Source of the DNA: an uncultured Hungatella sp.
Lineage (GTDB): Bacteria > Bacillota > Clostridia > Lachnospirales > Lachnospiraceae
Assembly (NCBI GenBank): GCA_910588505.1
Contig: CAJUPQ010000015.1
Span: 1 to 56,582, forward strand
Direction: 5' to 3'
DNA length: 56,582 nt
Shown: in pieces, positions 24,681 through 33,463 of the stretch
Numbering within the stretch: position 1 is the first letter of the stretch
Layout of the letters: each line of letters begins with the position of its first letter
Made by a program: the position numbers and the translations under genes
The notes under the pieces: generated by a model
Told to the model about the DNA's origin: nothing
The model's input: only the letters and a program-made list of their open reading frames with translations
The model's database searches: none

Positions 24681-27059
24681 CTACTCTTTCACCACATAGT
24701 TTTCCAAAAATTCTTCCAGATACCTGACGGACTCCTCTGTCCTCTGGCCCTCCACATCCACCTTTGCCAGCATATTGCCCTGCTCAAAGCACACCGGAGT
24801 CAGCACCCCATATTCGATCAGATCACGGGTCAGACTCCAGGCCCGCTCCTCTTCACTGATATAACCGGCCTGGGCGTACACATAATCTGTCTTGCCGTAC
24901 CTCATAAACTCCACAAAATTATCCATATATTTCACCAGTACCACATTGCCCCACGTGCCTGTAATGTCGGCGTAGGACTGGGCATTGCAGGGAAATGCCA
25001 AAACTTTTGGGTGCTCCCCAATGGCGATCAGCCGGTTTTTAGGATCCGCCGCCAAAATCTCCCAGATCTGGGCATTGCCTGCCTCTGCCATCTGCCTGTG
25101 CTCCTCCCTTTTATGGTCATAATATCCCCCATGACTTACGGACGCAGGCGTAAATCCCACTGCCCAGCTCCAGTTAGTCAAGGTCATGACAATGCCGGAA
25201 AACACCATAACCGCCGCCCCGGGCCAGACCAAAGCCCTGACTGCCGCCCTGTTGGACAGCCGGCACGCCAGCCGGAAGGTATAGATTGTGAGAAGCGCGT
25301 AAAACAGCATAAAATAATTGCCGTCTACCTGGGTCAGCATCAGAAGACTCACCCCACAGCACCCCGCAAAAGGCCAGAACACCGTGTGCAGATACAGATC
25401 CAGGCTCCTCTCCTCCTCTGTCCTTTGCCTCTTTCCAAGAAACATCCATGCCCCGCAGACACAAAGGCCAAACCACACCGCCAGACTGCCCCAGGCCAGG
25501 ATCACATGGTCCATATCCGGCCCCTGGGGATTAAACAGCACACCCCAGACCCGCCCTGCCATGTCCTTAAGCCATTGGACCTTAGAGATCCCGGCGCTGC
25601 TGTTGGGGATCTTCTGCACATTAAAAGGGTACTTCATCTGAAATCCCAGCTTCGTAAGCAGGGAGGAGAACACGGAAGTCACCGGAAGCCCTGTGATCAA
25701 AAACGTCCTGGCCCAGATCCCCAAAAGGGCCAGAAGAGACAGTATAAGCGCCGCCGCGCCCCCCGCCGCTTTCCCGGCCTTCGCCTCCCGGGCTCCCACA
25801 GTCTCCTCCCTTATAACAGCTTCCCCTCTTCTCCCCCGCCGCCAAATCCTTCCTGTCGCCACAAAAAATACCATGCTCAAGCCCATAACCGCTGTGGAGA
25901 ACACCAGCGCCGTGGGCTTCATGGTCCAGCTAAAGAAAAACGCCGCCCATCCATACCACAAAGCCTGCTTATCCCCCTTGACGCACAAAAGCATCTCATA
26001 CAACAGAATCATCTGGAAACACAACGTCGCCACATCGCTTTTTGCCGTGATCCCCATATTCATAATCCCAGGCAGAGACGCCAGAAAACAGATCCCCAGC
26101 TCCACTGCCCTGCCGGCAAACAGCCCCCTGTTTTCCTCCACACCGCCAACAACATCTTCCGTCTTCCCCCCTTCCCCTGTTCCCACGCAGATCCTTAGGA
26201 TCTTTCCAAAGATCCACAAGATCCCCGCCAGAAGCCACAGGTTGAAAGCCGTCAAAAAGCTGTAGGAAGGCAGGACAGACAACGGCAGAGTCAGCACCTC
26301 AAACCCTTTGGAGTAGGTGTAGACAATACCGATGTTCCCCATATTTTCATAGATGCCCCGCCCATTGTCCAGGATATAGGGAGAGCGGACTCCGTACCAC
26401 AGACTGTCAAAATCCACGGCAATGTTCATCCGCCCCGCCTGGATACAAAAAAAGGTCAGGACTCCTGCCCACAAAACCGCCCTGCCCCAGCTCCACCGGA
26501 CACTGCCATGCCAGACTACCGGTTTCATATCCCGCGCCCCTTTGGACTTCCGGCAGTGATCCACAGCCATCAAAGCTGCCGAAACCGCCACGAAAACCCA
26601 GAGCCAGGCGATCCGCCCGATCCCCAGGGCCGACATCAGGCAGAACACGCACACCACAGACACACAGCCCACAAGGAATTCCCGCTCCTCCCCGGCCCTC
26701 TTGCCCTCTCTGCCTGCAAGCTTCCCTAAGATCCATCTCCCCACAGCCCACAGATAAAATCCGTAAAGCCCACTAACCACCACAGGGGCAAAAGCCCTGT
26801 GAACCCACAAAAAGATCCCGCAAAGCCCCGTGATCCCCGCCCCTCTCACTGCAAGCGAGGGCGAGAAGCGAAATACCAGGGCAAAAAGCCCGTAGAGCCC
26901 TGCCGTCTCCCCGGCCATAGCCAGATACTCCCTCTGTCCCATCTCCCAGGTCAGGATTCCGTCCACCATCAAACGGTCCATGGAATACACCAGGGCAGCC
27001 GCCACAACCGCCGTCACTACCCCGATCACTGCCCGCTCTCTTCCGATCAGATCTCTCAT
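24681..27059 (-). CDS. Large polytopic membrane protein, GT-C glycosyltransferase-like
   Basis: 792 residues with about 15 hydrophobic helices and a soluble C-terminal domain of roughly 130 residues. The first large loop has VDFDSLWYGVRSPYILDNG, the place where GT-C enzymes keep their acidic catalytic residues, and the overall layout (helices, then a soluble tail) resembles PMT/ArnT-type enzymes using lipid-linked sugars. Start ATG 27059 has GGAGG eight bases upstream; an upstream ATG at 27131 lies inside another gene fragment. It overlaps the stop of the HipA-like remnant by four bases (ATGA). The GT-C assignment is by topology only; a surface polysaccharide polymerase is an alternative. Confidence 0.6.
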   Translation of the reverse strand: MRDLIGRERAVIGVVTAVVAAALVYSMDRLMVDGILTWEMGQREYLAMAGETAGLYGLFALVFRFSPSLAVRGAGITGLCGIFLWVHRAFAPVVVSGLYGFYLWAVGRWILGKLAGREGKRAGEEREFLVGCVSVVCVFCLMSALGIGRIAWLWVFVAVSAALMAVDHCRKSKGARDMKPVVWHGSVRWSWGRAVLWAGVLTFFCIQAGRMNIAVDFDSLWYGVRSPYILDNGRGIYENMGNIGIVYTYSKGFEVLTLPLSVLPSYSFLTAFNLWLLAGILWIFGKILRICVGTGEGGKTEDVVGGVEENRGLFAGRAVELGICFLASLPGIMNMGITAKSDVATLCFQMILLYEMLLCVKGDKQALWYGWAAFFFSWTMKPTALVFSTAVMGLSMVFFVATGRIWRRGRRGEAVIREETVGAREAKAGKAAGGAAALILSLLALLGIWARTFLITGLPVTSVFSSLLTKLGFQMKYPFNVQKIPNSSAGISKVQWLKDMAGRVWGVLFNPQGPDMDHVILAWGSLAVWFGLCVCGAWMFLGKRQRTEEERSLDLYLHTVFWPFAGCCGVSLLMLTQVDGNYFMLFYALLTIYTFRLACRLSNRAAVRALVWPGAAVMVFSGIVMTLTNWSWAVGFTPASVSHGGYYDHKREEHRQMAEAGNAQIWEILAADPKNRLIAIGEHPKVLAFPCNAQSYADITGTWGNVVLVKYMDNFVEFMRYGKTDYVYAQAGYISEEERAWSLTRDLIEYGVLTPVCFEQGNMLAKVDVEGQRTEESVRYLEEFLENYVVKE

Positions 27060-27373
27060 ATCAATAACCTCCGCGCATGCCCCTGGATCAAACAGTTCAT
27101 AACCTCCACCCTGTCCCGCTCCTTTATCCAATATATGTCATTGATACTGATACAGTGGGTAACCTTAATAATGCCCTCCATGGAATTGTCTATACACCTG
27201 CGGATCAGACGTTTCAAATGTCTGCGGCCTCTGGCAGCGTTCCGGTTCCCTAACCACCGGTTTATCTCACGAAACCCTATAGGCAGTGTACCATATACCC
27301 GCCCTAATTCATACCTCGGGTCATAATCCTCTCCGATCCTGCTAAACTCTGCTACGATCTTATCCTTATTCAT
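27056..27373 (-). pseudogene. N-terminal fragment of a HipA-like kinase-family protein
   Basis: About 105 residues from ATG 27373: DKIVAEFSRIGEDYDPRYEL, VYGTLPIGFREINRWLGNRN, HLKRLIRR and VTHCISINDIYWIKE. I recall this N-terminus from clostridial HipA-like proteins, which continue for some 250 residues into the kinase fold. Here it diverges after WIKERD and stops 18 residues on, so there is no ATP site. The TGA stop overlaps the start of the GT-C-like gene. Confidence 0.6.
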
Positions 27374-27455
27374 CAAGAAATACCCAGCCATCTTCCCACC
27401 TCAAAAGGACCGCAGCTCTTTCCTCTCACTGCGGTCCAATCCATTCTCCATTCTG

Positions 27456-28871
27456 CTACTCTTTCCCGTCAAAACAGTAGGTACACACCTTGCACTTAGG
27501 AAGCCCGATAGACTCCACCAGATCATCCAGCCGGTGATACCGAAGAGTCGTAAAATTCTGCCTCTTACAGATCTCCGAGCACATGCACTCATACCGCTGG
27601 CTGCCCGGCGTGGCGTACTCCTCAAGGGTCTCCGCCGCCTCCTTGCCCTCCTTCTCCAGGATCACCTGCCTGGTAATCAGATCCAGCTCCGACTTGGACC
27701 TGGAGAAATTTAAGAACTTGCACCCGTAAAGCAGAGGCGGACATGCAGGCCGCACGTGGACCTCCTTTGCCCCGCTCTGATACAAAAACTCCGTGGTCTC
27801 CCGAAGCTGGGTACCCCGGACAATAGAATCGTCGATCAGAAGAAGTTTCTTGTTCTCGATCAGCGCCTTTACCGGGATCAGCTTCATCCTGGCGATCAGG
27901 TTTCTCTGCTCCTGGCTAGTGGGCATAAATGACCTGGGCCATGTAGGCGTATACTTGATAAACGGCCTGGCAAAGGGAATCCCTGACTCATTGGCATAGC
28001 CGATGGCATGGGCGATCCCGGAGTCCGGAACCCCGGCCACCATATCCGGATCCACATCCCCGGCCGCCGCGTCCCGCTTTGCCAGCATGCTCCCGCACCG
28101 ATAGCGCATCTCCTCCACATTAATCCCCTCATAGGAGGACGTGGGATACCCATAGTATACCCACAAAAATGAGCAGATCCGCATCTTTTCCCCTGCCGGG
28201 CACACGCTCTCCACCCCGTCAGGCGTGATCTTCACAATCTCCGCCGGCCCCAGCTCCTTATAGTCCGAATAACCCAGGTTCACATAGGCAAAATTCTCAA
28301 AAGAAACGCAGTAGGCATCCTCCTTCTTCCCCAGAATAAGAGGTGTCCGCCCCAGACGGTCCCTGGCCGCGTACACCGCCTCCCTGGTCATAAGCAGCAA
28401 GGTCATGGATCCGTCCACGATCTCCTGCACATACCGGATCCCCTCCGGAATACTGTCCTTCTTGCAGATCAGCGACGCCACCAACTCTGTGGCGTTCACC
28501 TGCCCGCTGCTCATTTCCTGGAAATGGGTGTTCCCCTTGGCAAACACCTCATGGAGGAGCTCATCAAAATTATTGATCTTCCCAACTGTGGCAATGGCAA
28601 AGCTGCCCAGATGGGACTGGATCAGAAGCGGCTGCGGCTCATAATCAGAGATGCTGGCAATGCCCATATTGCCCTCCATCTCCTGCACATCCCTCTCAAA
28701 CTTGGTTCGAAACGGGGAATTCTCAATATTGTGGATCGCCCGGTTAAATCCTTCCCGCCCATAGGTGGCCATACCTCCCCTCCTGGTCCCCAGGTGTGAA
28801 TGGTAATCAACTCCGTAAAATAACTCCAGCGCACAGTTTCTCTTGGAAATAACTCCAAAGATACCTCCCAT
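27456..28871 (-). CDS. PurF-like amidophosphoribosyltransferase homologue lacking the N-terminal catalytic Cys
   Basis: 471 residues from ATG 28871 (AAGGAG seven bases upstream). The N-terminal half is a class II glutamine amidotransferase fold and the C-terminal half a phosphoribosyltransferase with the PRPP loop LLIDDSIVRGTQLRE and a PurF-like end CKVCTYCFDGKE. True PurF has Cys right after Met as glutamine nucleophile; this protein starts MGGIFGVISKRNC, so position 2 is Gly. Other glutaminase motifs are also altered (LGTRRGGMATYG). It probably cannot use glutamine and may use ammonia, act in regulation, or serve another pathway. Similar MGG-type homologues are, from memory, common in Lachnospiraceae. 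It is not next to other purine genes here. Confidence 0.8.
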   Translation of the reverse strand: MGGIFGVISKRNCALELFYGVDYHSHLGTRRGGMATYGREGFNRAIHNIENSPFRTKFERDVQEMEGNMGIASISDYEPQPLLIQSHLGSFAIATVGKINNFDELLHEVFAKGNTHFQEMSSGQVNATELVASLICKKDSIPEGIRYVQEIVDGSMTLLLMTREAVYAARDRLGRTPLILGKKEDAYCVSFENFAYVNLGYSDYKELGPAEIVKITPDGVESVCPAGEKMRICSFLWVYYGYPTSSYEGINVEEMRYRCGSMLAKRDAAAGDVDPDMVAGVPDSGIAHAIGYANESGIPFARPFIKYTPTWPRSFMPTSQEQRNLIARMKLIPVKALIENKKLLLIDDSIVRGTQLRETTEFLYQSGAKEVHVRPACPPLLYGCKFLNFSRSKSELDLITRQVILEKEGKEAAETLEEYATPGSQRYECMCSEICKRQNFTTLRYHRLDDLVESIGLPKCKVCTYCFDGKE

Positions 28872-29017
28872 ATCCGCTCTCCTTTTTCCGATTGTTATAA
28901 AAAAATTTTCTTTTTCCTTGTTAAACATGGAATAGTATAGCACGTCCCCCCTTGGGACGTAAAGAAAAACTTCAAAAATCTTGCTCTCACATCATAGACA
29001 GAGGGTGATATTCGTTC

Positions 29018-29115
29018 ATGGGGGAGCTGAATTAGTGTATAATTGAGTGAGCAAACCTTGGCCAGCGAATCCTGCTTTTGCTCACTCAATTGTACACCAA
29101 ATTCAAATCCCCCAT
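29018..29115. repeat. Dispersed intergenic repeat, copy B (compact paired ends)
   Basis: Ends 29018-29055 and 29078-29115 are inverted copies. Both contain GTATAATTGAGTGAGCAAA or a one- to two-base variant and start ATGGGGGA. The left has the GCTGAATTAG outer form, the right the TTTGAATTTGG outer form, as in copy A. Only 22 bases separate them. The right end overlaps the 3' end of the neighbouring gene and supplies its stop codon. Confidence 0.85.
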
Positions 29116-30596
29116 AAATACCAACTAAACACGCATCCCGCGATAACCGCCGCGCACATCACCCACACTGCCGTAAGCACCGGATCCCACGCCTTTGCCT
29201 TCACTGGCCGGTAGCTTAACCGTCCCTCCCCCATGACCTGACGCACCTCCTTATTCTCCGGGCTGAACGTAAGGATCTCCTGCCTTAAAGCCGCCTCCTC
29301 GTCCTCCTTGCCCAAAAACTCCTTAAGTTCCGCCATAAGTCCCAGAATGGGAAGCCGGTAATACCCCTCCTTCCACTGACCTAAGATCTCCTTCGCGCTT
29401 CTCTCCGCCCTCTCGATCTCCCCAGTCTCGATCCACTGGCAGATATCCTGGATCCCAAGAAACCTCTGGATCCCCTTGCGCCTCCTAAGTCCTGGATTAT
29501 TCTGTAACAGTGCCTCCATCTTCTCTTTTTCCTCCGCCGCTGCCTGGTGCTCCTCCAGAACTTTCAGACACTGATATTTCAGGGAACTGTGGACAAAGGT
29601 AGTATAATCGCCGGGCTTCTTAGAAAGCATCTGCCACGCCATCTCAGAAATCTCCAAAGCTTCCCTGCAGTGGCCGCTGCGGTACAGCCCGGAAGCGCCA
29701 TTATGATGTAGAAGGAACCGGGACAACTTTCTCTCGATCCCATAATTTCCCATAAGCAGATACACCACCGCCGCGGTCACAGGCCGGCAATCTCCCACAA
29801 GGATCTCGATCATCAAGTTTCCCCACCTTCTCGATATGAAAATGCTCAGCGCCATAAAGCCAGCCATATAGATGCCCAGAATCACATAGAACAACAGCCC
29901 TTCGGATACGATCCTCTCATGGAACAAGCCTTGTAACATCCAAAAACAGGAAAACACCCACATCCATTCCGCCAACATCAGCGAAAGCACCCTCTGTCTC
30001 CGATAAACAGCAAAAAGACGCTTTCCCTCCCCACAATACCGTTCCATCCCCGGTTCCAGTTCCAGCTTTTCCATAACCTTGCCTGCGTAATCCGCAAGTT
30101 CCCTGCTACCCGGACTCTTATCCTCTCTAAACCACATGATCCCTGGAAGGACAGCCATCAGAACAGAAATCCACAGATAAAAAATCCGCCCCGAATTTTT
30201 CACGGTCTCAAACCTTATCTCCCCCTGCTGCTCCCCGGCATGCACCTTGTAGCTCCAGCCCTCCTGCCAGTCGCCGGCGTCGCTAACCACCTTTACAGCC
30301 ACCGGCTCCTTTTTCTCCTCCTCGCACTCCCCATGGATCAGCAGGCGGGTTTTCCCCCCTTCATCCTGCCGCTCCACATACAACTCCACCTGCCGCTCCC
30401 CCAGGGACACCTGCTGATTCTTTCCGTCTGCCAGGATCTCCACCTGAATCTGTCCCCGATTGGGCACGATCTCTAAATCCAGGATCTTTATATAAACGTC
30501 CTCTTTACAATACAGCCAGGCTGCCAACACCATAAAACACGCGCTGACAGCCCAGTAGATCCGTTTTATCCCTTTCTTCGATACCGTTCTTTCCAT
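29103..30596 (-). CDS. Membrane protein of unknown function with a helical-repeat domain
   Basis: 497 residues from ATG 30596 (GGAGAGG ten bases upstream; a TTG at 30617 also opens the frame). One N-terminal helix (about 14-30), an external beta-rich domain of about 110 residues, a second helix near 140, a cytoplasmic part, two or three further helices (about 205-260), then a helical region with TPR-like spacing (GLYRSGHCREALEISEMAWQ, ETGEIERAERSAKEILGQW) and a last helix. I do not recognise the family. Its last residues YLWGI and stop lie within repeat copy B. Confidence 0.6.
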   Translation of the reverse strand: MERTVSKKGIKRIYWAVSACFMVLAAWLYCKEDVYIKILDLEIVPNRGQIQVEILADGKNQQVSLGERQVELYVERQDEGGKTRLLIHGECEEEKKEPVAVKVVSDAGDWQEGWSYKVHAGEQQGEIRFETVKNSGRIFYLWISVLMAVLPGIMWFREDKSPGSRELADYAGKVMEKLELEPGMERYCGEGKRLFAVYRRQRVLSLMLAEWMWVFSCFWMLQGLFHERIVSEGLLFYVILGIYMAGFMALSIFISRRWGNLMIEILVGDCRPVTAAVVYLLMGNYGIERKLSRFLLHHNGASGLYRSGHCREALEISEMAWQMLSKKPGDYTTFVHSSLKYQCLKVLEEHQAAAEEKEKMEALLQNNPGLRRRKGIQRFLGIQDICQWIETGEIERAERSAKEILGQWKEGYYRLPILGLMAELKEFLGKEDEEAALRQEILTFSPENKEVRQVMGEGRLSYRPVKAKAWDPVLTAVWVMCAAVIAGCVFSWYLWGI

Positions 30597-30750
30597 GCCC
30601 CAAAAACCTCTCCCCAAAATCCTGACCCTTTACCTGGTTACGTGGTACTATTATGAGTCAATCCCGAGAAGAAATCAATACTTATGGCCACATATTTTTT
30701 TACGTTTTTCTTACATCATTACTGCTCACAGCGTATCTGTATTAATGTAT

Positions 30751-30816
30751 GCTTCACGACACCCCTCGCCCCATGCTCACTCAATAACACACTAATTTCA
30801 GCTCCCTCCGTGAATC
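30751..30816 (-). repeat. Dispersed intergenic repeat, copy C (single end)
   Basis: On the minus strand it reads GGAGCTGAAATTAGTGTG, TTATTGAGTGAGCATGGGGC, then GAGGGGTGTCGTGAAGC. It is the left-type outer form without a partner. It sits in the 295-base gap between the unknown membrane protein and the DUF3798 transporter operon. Confidence 0.8.
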
Positions 30817-30835
30817 ATAACCCTCACCTCAAAAA

Positions 30836-30863
30836 AGCGGCGTGACCCCCCGATCACGCCGCT
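30836..30863 (-). terminator. Terminator of the DUF3798 ABC operon
   Basis: AGCGGCGTGA (30836-30845) pairs perfectly with TCACGCCGCT (30854-30863) around an eight-base loop; on the minus strand it is followed by TTTTTTGAGG. It starts 28 bases after the last permease stop. Confidence 0.9.
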
Positions 30864-30891
30864 CTCTTAACCATTATCCCCAAAAATCTCT

Positions 30892-32379
30892 CTACGCCGC
30901 CTCCGCGTTCCCATCCCCGTCGCTCTCTATCTTAGGCTTTGCCGCCTTCTTCCAGGCATGCATCGCCAAGGACATAGCGATCACTCCGTAGGACACGAAC
31001 ACCCTGAAATACTCGCCGATAGCCGGATCCCCAAACAGCTCCTTTCCGGCCAAAGGAGACACGATAAACAAAGTGTGGAACAGCACGATCCCAAGAAGCG
31101 CCTGCTTATTGGTAGCGTTCTGCACCGAAGCGCCGCCTACCAAAAGGGCCGCAATGGCAAACTGCCCCACCTGGGTGTGGGCTCCGTAGGTGGACAATGT
31201 TCCCACGTTCTGCAAAAAGATCAGCTGTCCCCAGCTTGCCAGCACCGTGGAGAAGATCATGGCGATCACGCGGGTTTTGTCAACATTAATGCCGGCCGCG
31301 TTGGCCACAGTCCGGCTCTGGCCCACAGTCCTCATATTCTGCCCCAGACGGGTCTTCATCAGAATATTGTTAAACCCGCACAGAGCCCCGATGCACAGAT
31401 ACGTCATAACCGGAAGCCTTACGGCGATGAGCACATTGTATAGGGCGGGAACATAGGTGAGCCCGTAGACTACAGCGGCCAGGACCACATAGGCAATGGC
31501 CTTCTGCGTGTTAAAAGGCTCCGAAACACTGTCCTCGTCAGCCCGTCTGCTCTGAGCCTTCCATCTGACAAACAAAAACGCCTGCCACAAAACCGTGACC
31601 AGACACCCCAGCTCCACTGCGGACAAAAGCAGCAGCCGGTCCGCGGACAGAAACCGCTCCACAGGCTTTATAAACGTCAGACCGTACACCACAACCGCAG
31701 CGGCAGCCTTGATGACCGTGGCCTTAACATCCACCTCCTGCTTCTTTACCATCTTAAAAGCCGTCGAGCACACAAGGCCGATAAGGATCAGATAAAATCC
31801 CACCTCCACAATGGTCAGCATAGGCACTGTGTCCAGAGCGTACTTCACCGTATCCTTAAGGTCAATGGTATTCTTAACCCCGACGCCTGTGACGATCATC
31901 AGGTCTGAATTGTTCAGCTTGATCACGCCGCCGAAGATAAACAAAAACAACAGCTGATACAGACCTTCCGCAAAATAACCCAGCACCAGGCCTCCGATCA
32001 TCTCATTGCCCTTCATATAATTAAACAGTTTTCCCACCAAAAATCCGAAAAACACCGCAATCGGGGTGGATAAGGCCACCGTAGCCGCAAACCCGCCAAA
32101 TCCCGTCAGCCCCCAGTAGGTGGTAAAAAAGATGGCCACCTGGGCCGCCATGGCTCCGATGACGATGCCAAAGTTCAGGCCCATGCCGGCGATGACCGGG
32201 ATGATCAGGGACAGCACGATAAAAGAGTTTCTGGCAATACGGGTAAACAGCTCCGGGATCACAAAGGTCAGAGGCTGCTTAGAAGCGATAGTAGCCCCGA
32301 TGCACAGCACCAGGAACATGAGCACCACTTTATTCTGAAACAAAAAATCCCACATATTGATCTTTGACTTCTTATTCAC
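30892..32379 (-). CDS. ABC transporter permease (BPD_transp_2 type), second subunit
   Basis: 495 residues, about ten membrane helices, with the RbsC/BmpC-like features NFGIVIGAMAAQVAIFF and the cytoplasmic coupling segment NMRTVGQSRTVANAAGINVD. A central insertion (MVKKQEVDVK ... RWKAQSRRADEDS) makes it longer than its partner. GTG 32379 is nine bases from AGGGGG and overlaps the previous permease by eight bases. Forms a heterodimeric channel with the upstream permease. Confidence 0.88.
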   Translation of the reverse strand: MNKKSKINMWDFLFQNKVVLMFLVLCIGATIASKQPLTFVIPELFTRIARNSFIVLSLIIPVIAGMGLNFGIVIGAMAAQVAIFFTTYWGLTGFGGFAATVALSTPIAVFFGFLVGKLFNYMKGNEMIGGLVLGYFAEGLYQLLFLFIFGGVIKLNNSDLMIVTGVGVKNTIDLKDTVKYALDTVPMLTIVEVGFYLILIGLVCSTAFKMVKKQEVDVKATVIKAAAAVVVYGLTFIKPVERFLSADRLLLLSAVELGCLVTVLWQAFLFVRWKAQSRRADEDSVSEPFNTQKAIAYVVLAAVVYGLTYVPALYNVLIAVRLPVMTYLCIGALCGFNNILMKTRLGQNMRTVGQSRTVANAAGINVDKTRVIAMIFSTVLASWGQLIFLQNVGTLSTYGAHTQVGQFAIAALLVGGASVQNATNKQALLGIVLFHTLFIVSPLAGKELFGDPAIGEYFRVFVSYGVIAMSLAMHAWKKAAKPKIESDGDGNAEAA

Positions 32380-33463
32380 GTCCGCTTCCCCCTTTCACCT
32401 GGCTCAAAGCGTAGATAATAATGCCGTTGGAGATAATAAGACGGGCGACCTCAGACAGGTTGGACTCCGGTATAAACTGGTTGGCCACCGGAAGCCCAAG
32501 GGCCATAATGCCCTGAAACAAAAACGTTCCGATAAGCACATGGGTGATCCTGGCCTTCTTCGGGCTGGCACCCCCGATCAGGACTGCTGCCACAGACGTA
32601 AATCCCATCATCATAGGGCCGTTGTACAGCTGGATAAACCCAAAGCCCTGGGCGTACACCAGAATCCCCACAGCCGCCAGCACCGTGGACAGCACCGTGC
32701 CGATAATACGCATCTTATTTACATTGATCCCCGCCGCGGTGGCAAACATGGGATTGGCGCCCGCCGCGCCCATGGCCATGCCGGTCTTGGAACGCATAAA
32801 CAGCCACACCAGAAAGCACATGAGGAAAAAGAACAGCAAAAGCCCTGTGGGAACCGTGACCCCCGCAACGGTAAAGGCTAAGGTCTTGTTCATAACATTG
32901 CTGAAAGAAGCTGCCAGGGAGATGGTATTTCGAAGCCCCTTTCCGGCGTTTGGCCAGATCAGCTCCCCGTCCGTAAACGGAAGCAGCATCCACATCATAT
33001 TCATAAACGCGATGATGGAGAATCCCACATAGGTGGTAACTGTCATCTCCGACCCTTTCACCCGGTTTAAGAGAAGGCCGTACAGATACCCGATTCCAGT
33101 GGCCAGCACAACGCCGATGACAATGGCCAAAAGGACTGCCACCCACATGGCAAACAGAGGATGAACAGCCACCAGGGAGGGCATTTCCGCCACCCGGAAC
33201 TGGATCACGATCAGGCCGCCCAAAAGTCCCCCCACGATCCCCATGGAGATACCGAAGTTCAGGCCGATTCCGCACTGAACCGCAGGCACCATGGCCAGAG
33301 CCAGGATCCCGTACATGCCCCATCGCCGCAGACAGTCGCTGAGCAGCTGCATCAGATTCATGTGGAACATGCCTGCCGCCGCGATCAGAAACAGGAAAAA
33401 CGACACAATGATAACACGGGGAAGACCAAATTTCTCCACCAATGGTTTCAATGGATTACGCAT
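32372..33463 (-). CDS. ABC transporter permease (BPD_transp_2 type), first subunit
   Basis: 363 residues and eight to ten helices. NFGISMGIVGGLLGGLIVI and the coupling segment GAAGANPMFATAAGINVNK align in style with the second permease. ATG 33463 is chosen because AGGAGG lies eight bases upstream; the frame opens earlier inside the ATPase gene. It overlaps the ATPase stop by eight bases and the next permease by eight bases, a tightly coupled set. Confidence 0.88.
   Translation of the reverse strand: MRNPLKPLVEKFGLPRVIIVSFFLFLIAAAGMFHMNLMQLLSDCLRRWGMYGILALAMVPAVQCGIGLNFGISMGIVGGLLGGLIVIQFRVAEMPSLVAVHPLFAMWVAVLLAIVIGVVLATGIGYLYGLLLNRVKGSEMTVTTYVGFSIIAFMNMMWMLLPFTDGELIWPNAGKGLRNTISLAASFSNVMNKTLAFTVAGVTVPTGLLLFFFLMCFLVWLFMRSKTGMAMGAAGANPMFATAAGINVNKMRIIGTVLSTVLAAVGILVYAQGFGFIQLYNGPMMMGFTSVAAVLIGGASPKKARITHVLIGTFLFQGIMALGLPVANQFIPESNLSEVARLIISNGIIIYALSQVKGGSGRE

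Noticed and set aside
24627..26198. Long plus-strand open frame (523 codons)
   Set aside because: It is antisense to the GT-C-like gene, is rich in Pro, His, Lys and Gln without any motif, and has no RBS. It is a codon-bias shadow.
28872..29017. Purine riboswitch upstream of the PurF-like gene
   Set aside because: The leader is short and shows no three-way junction or the conserved loop sequences.
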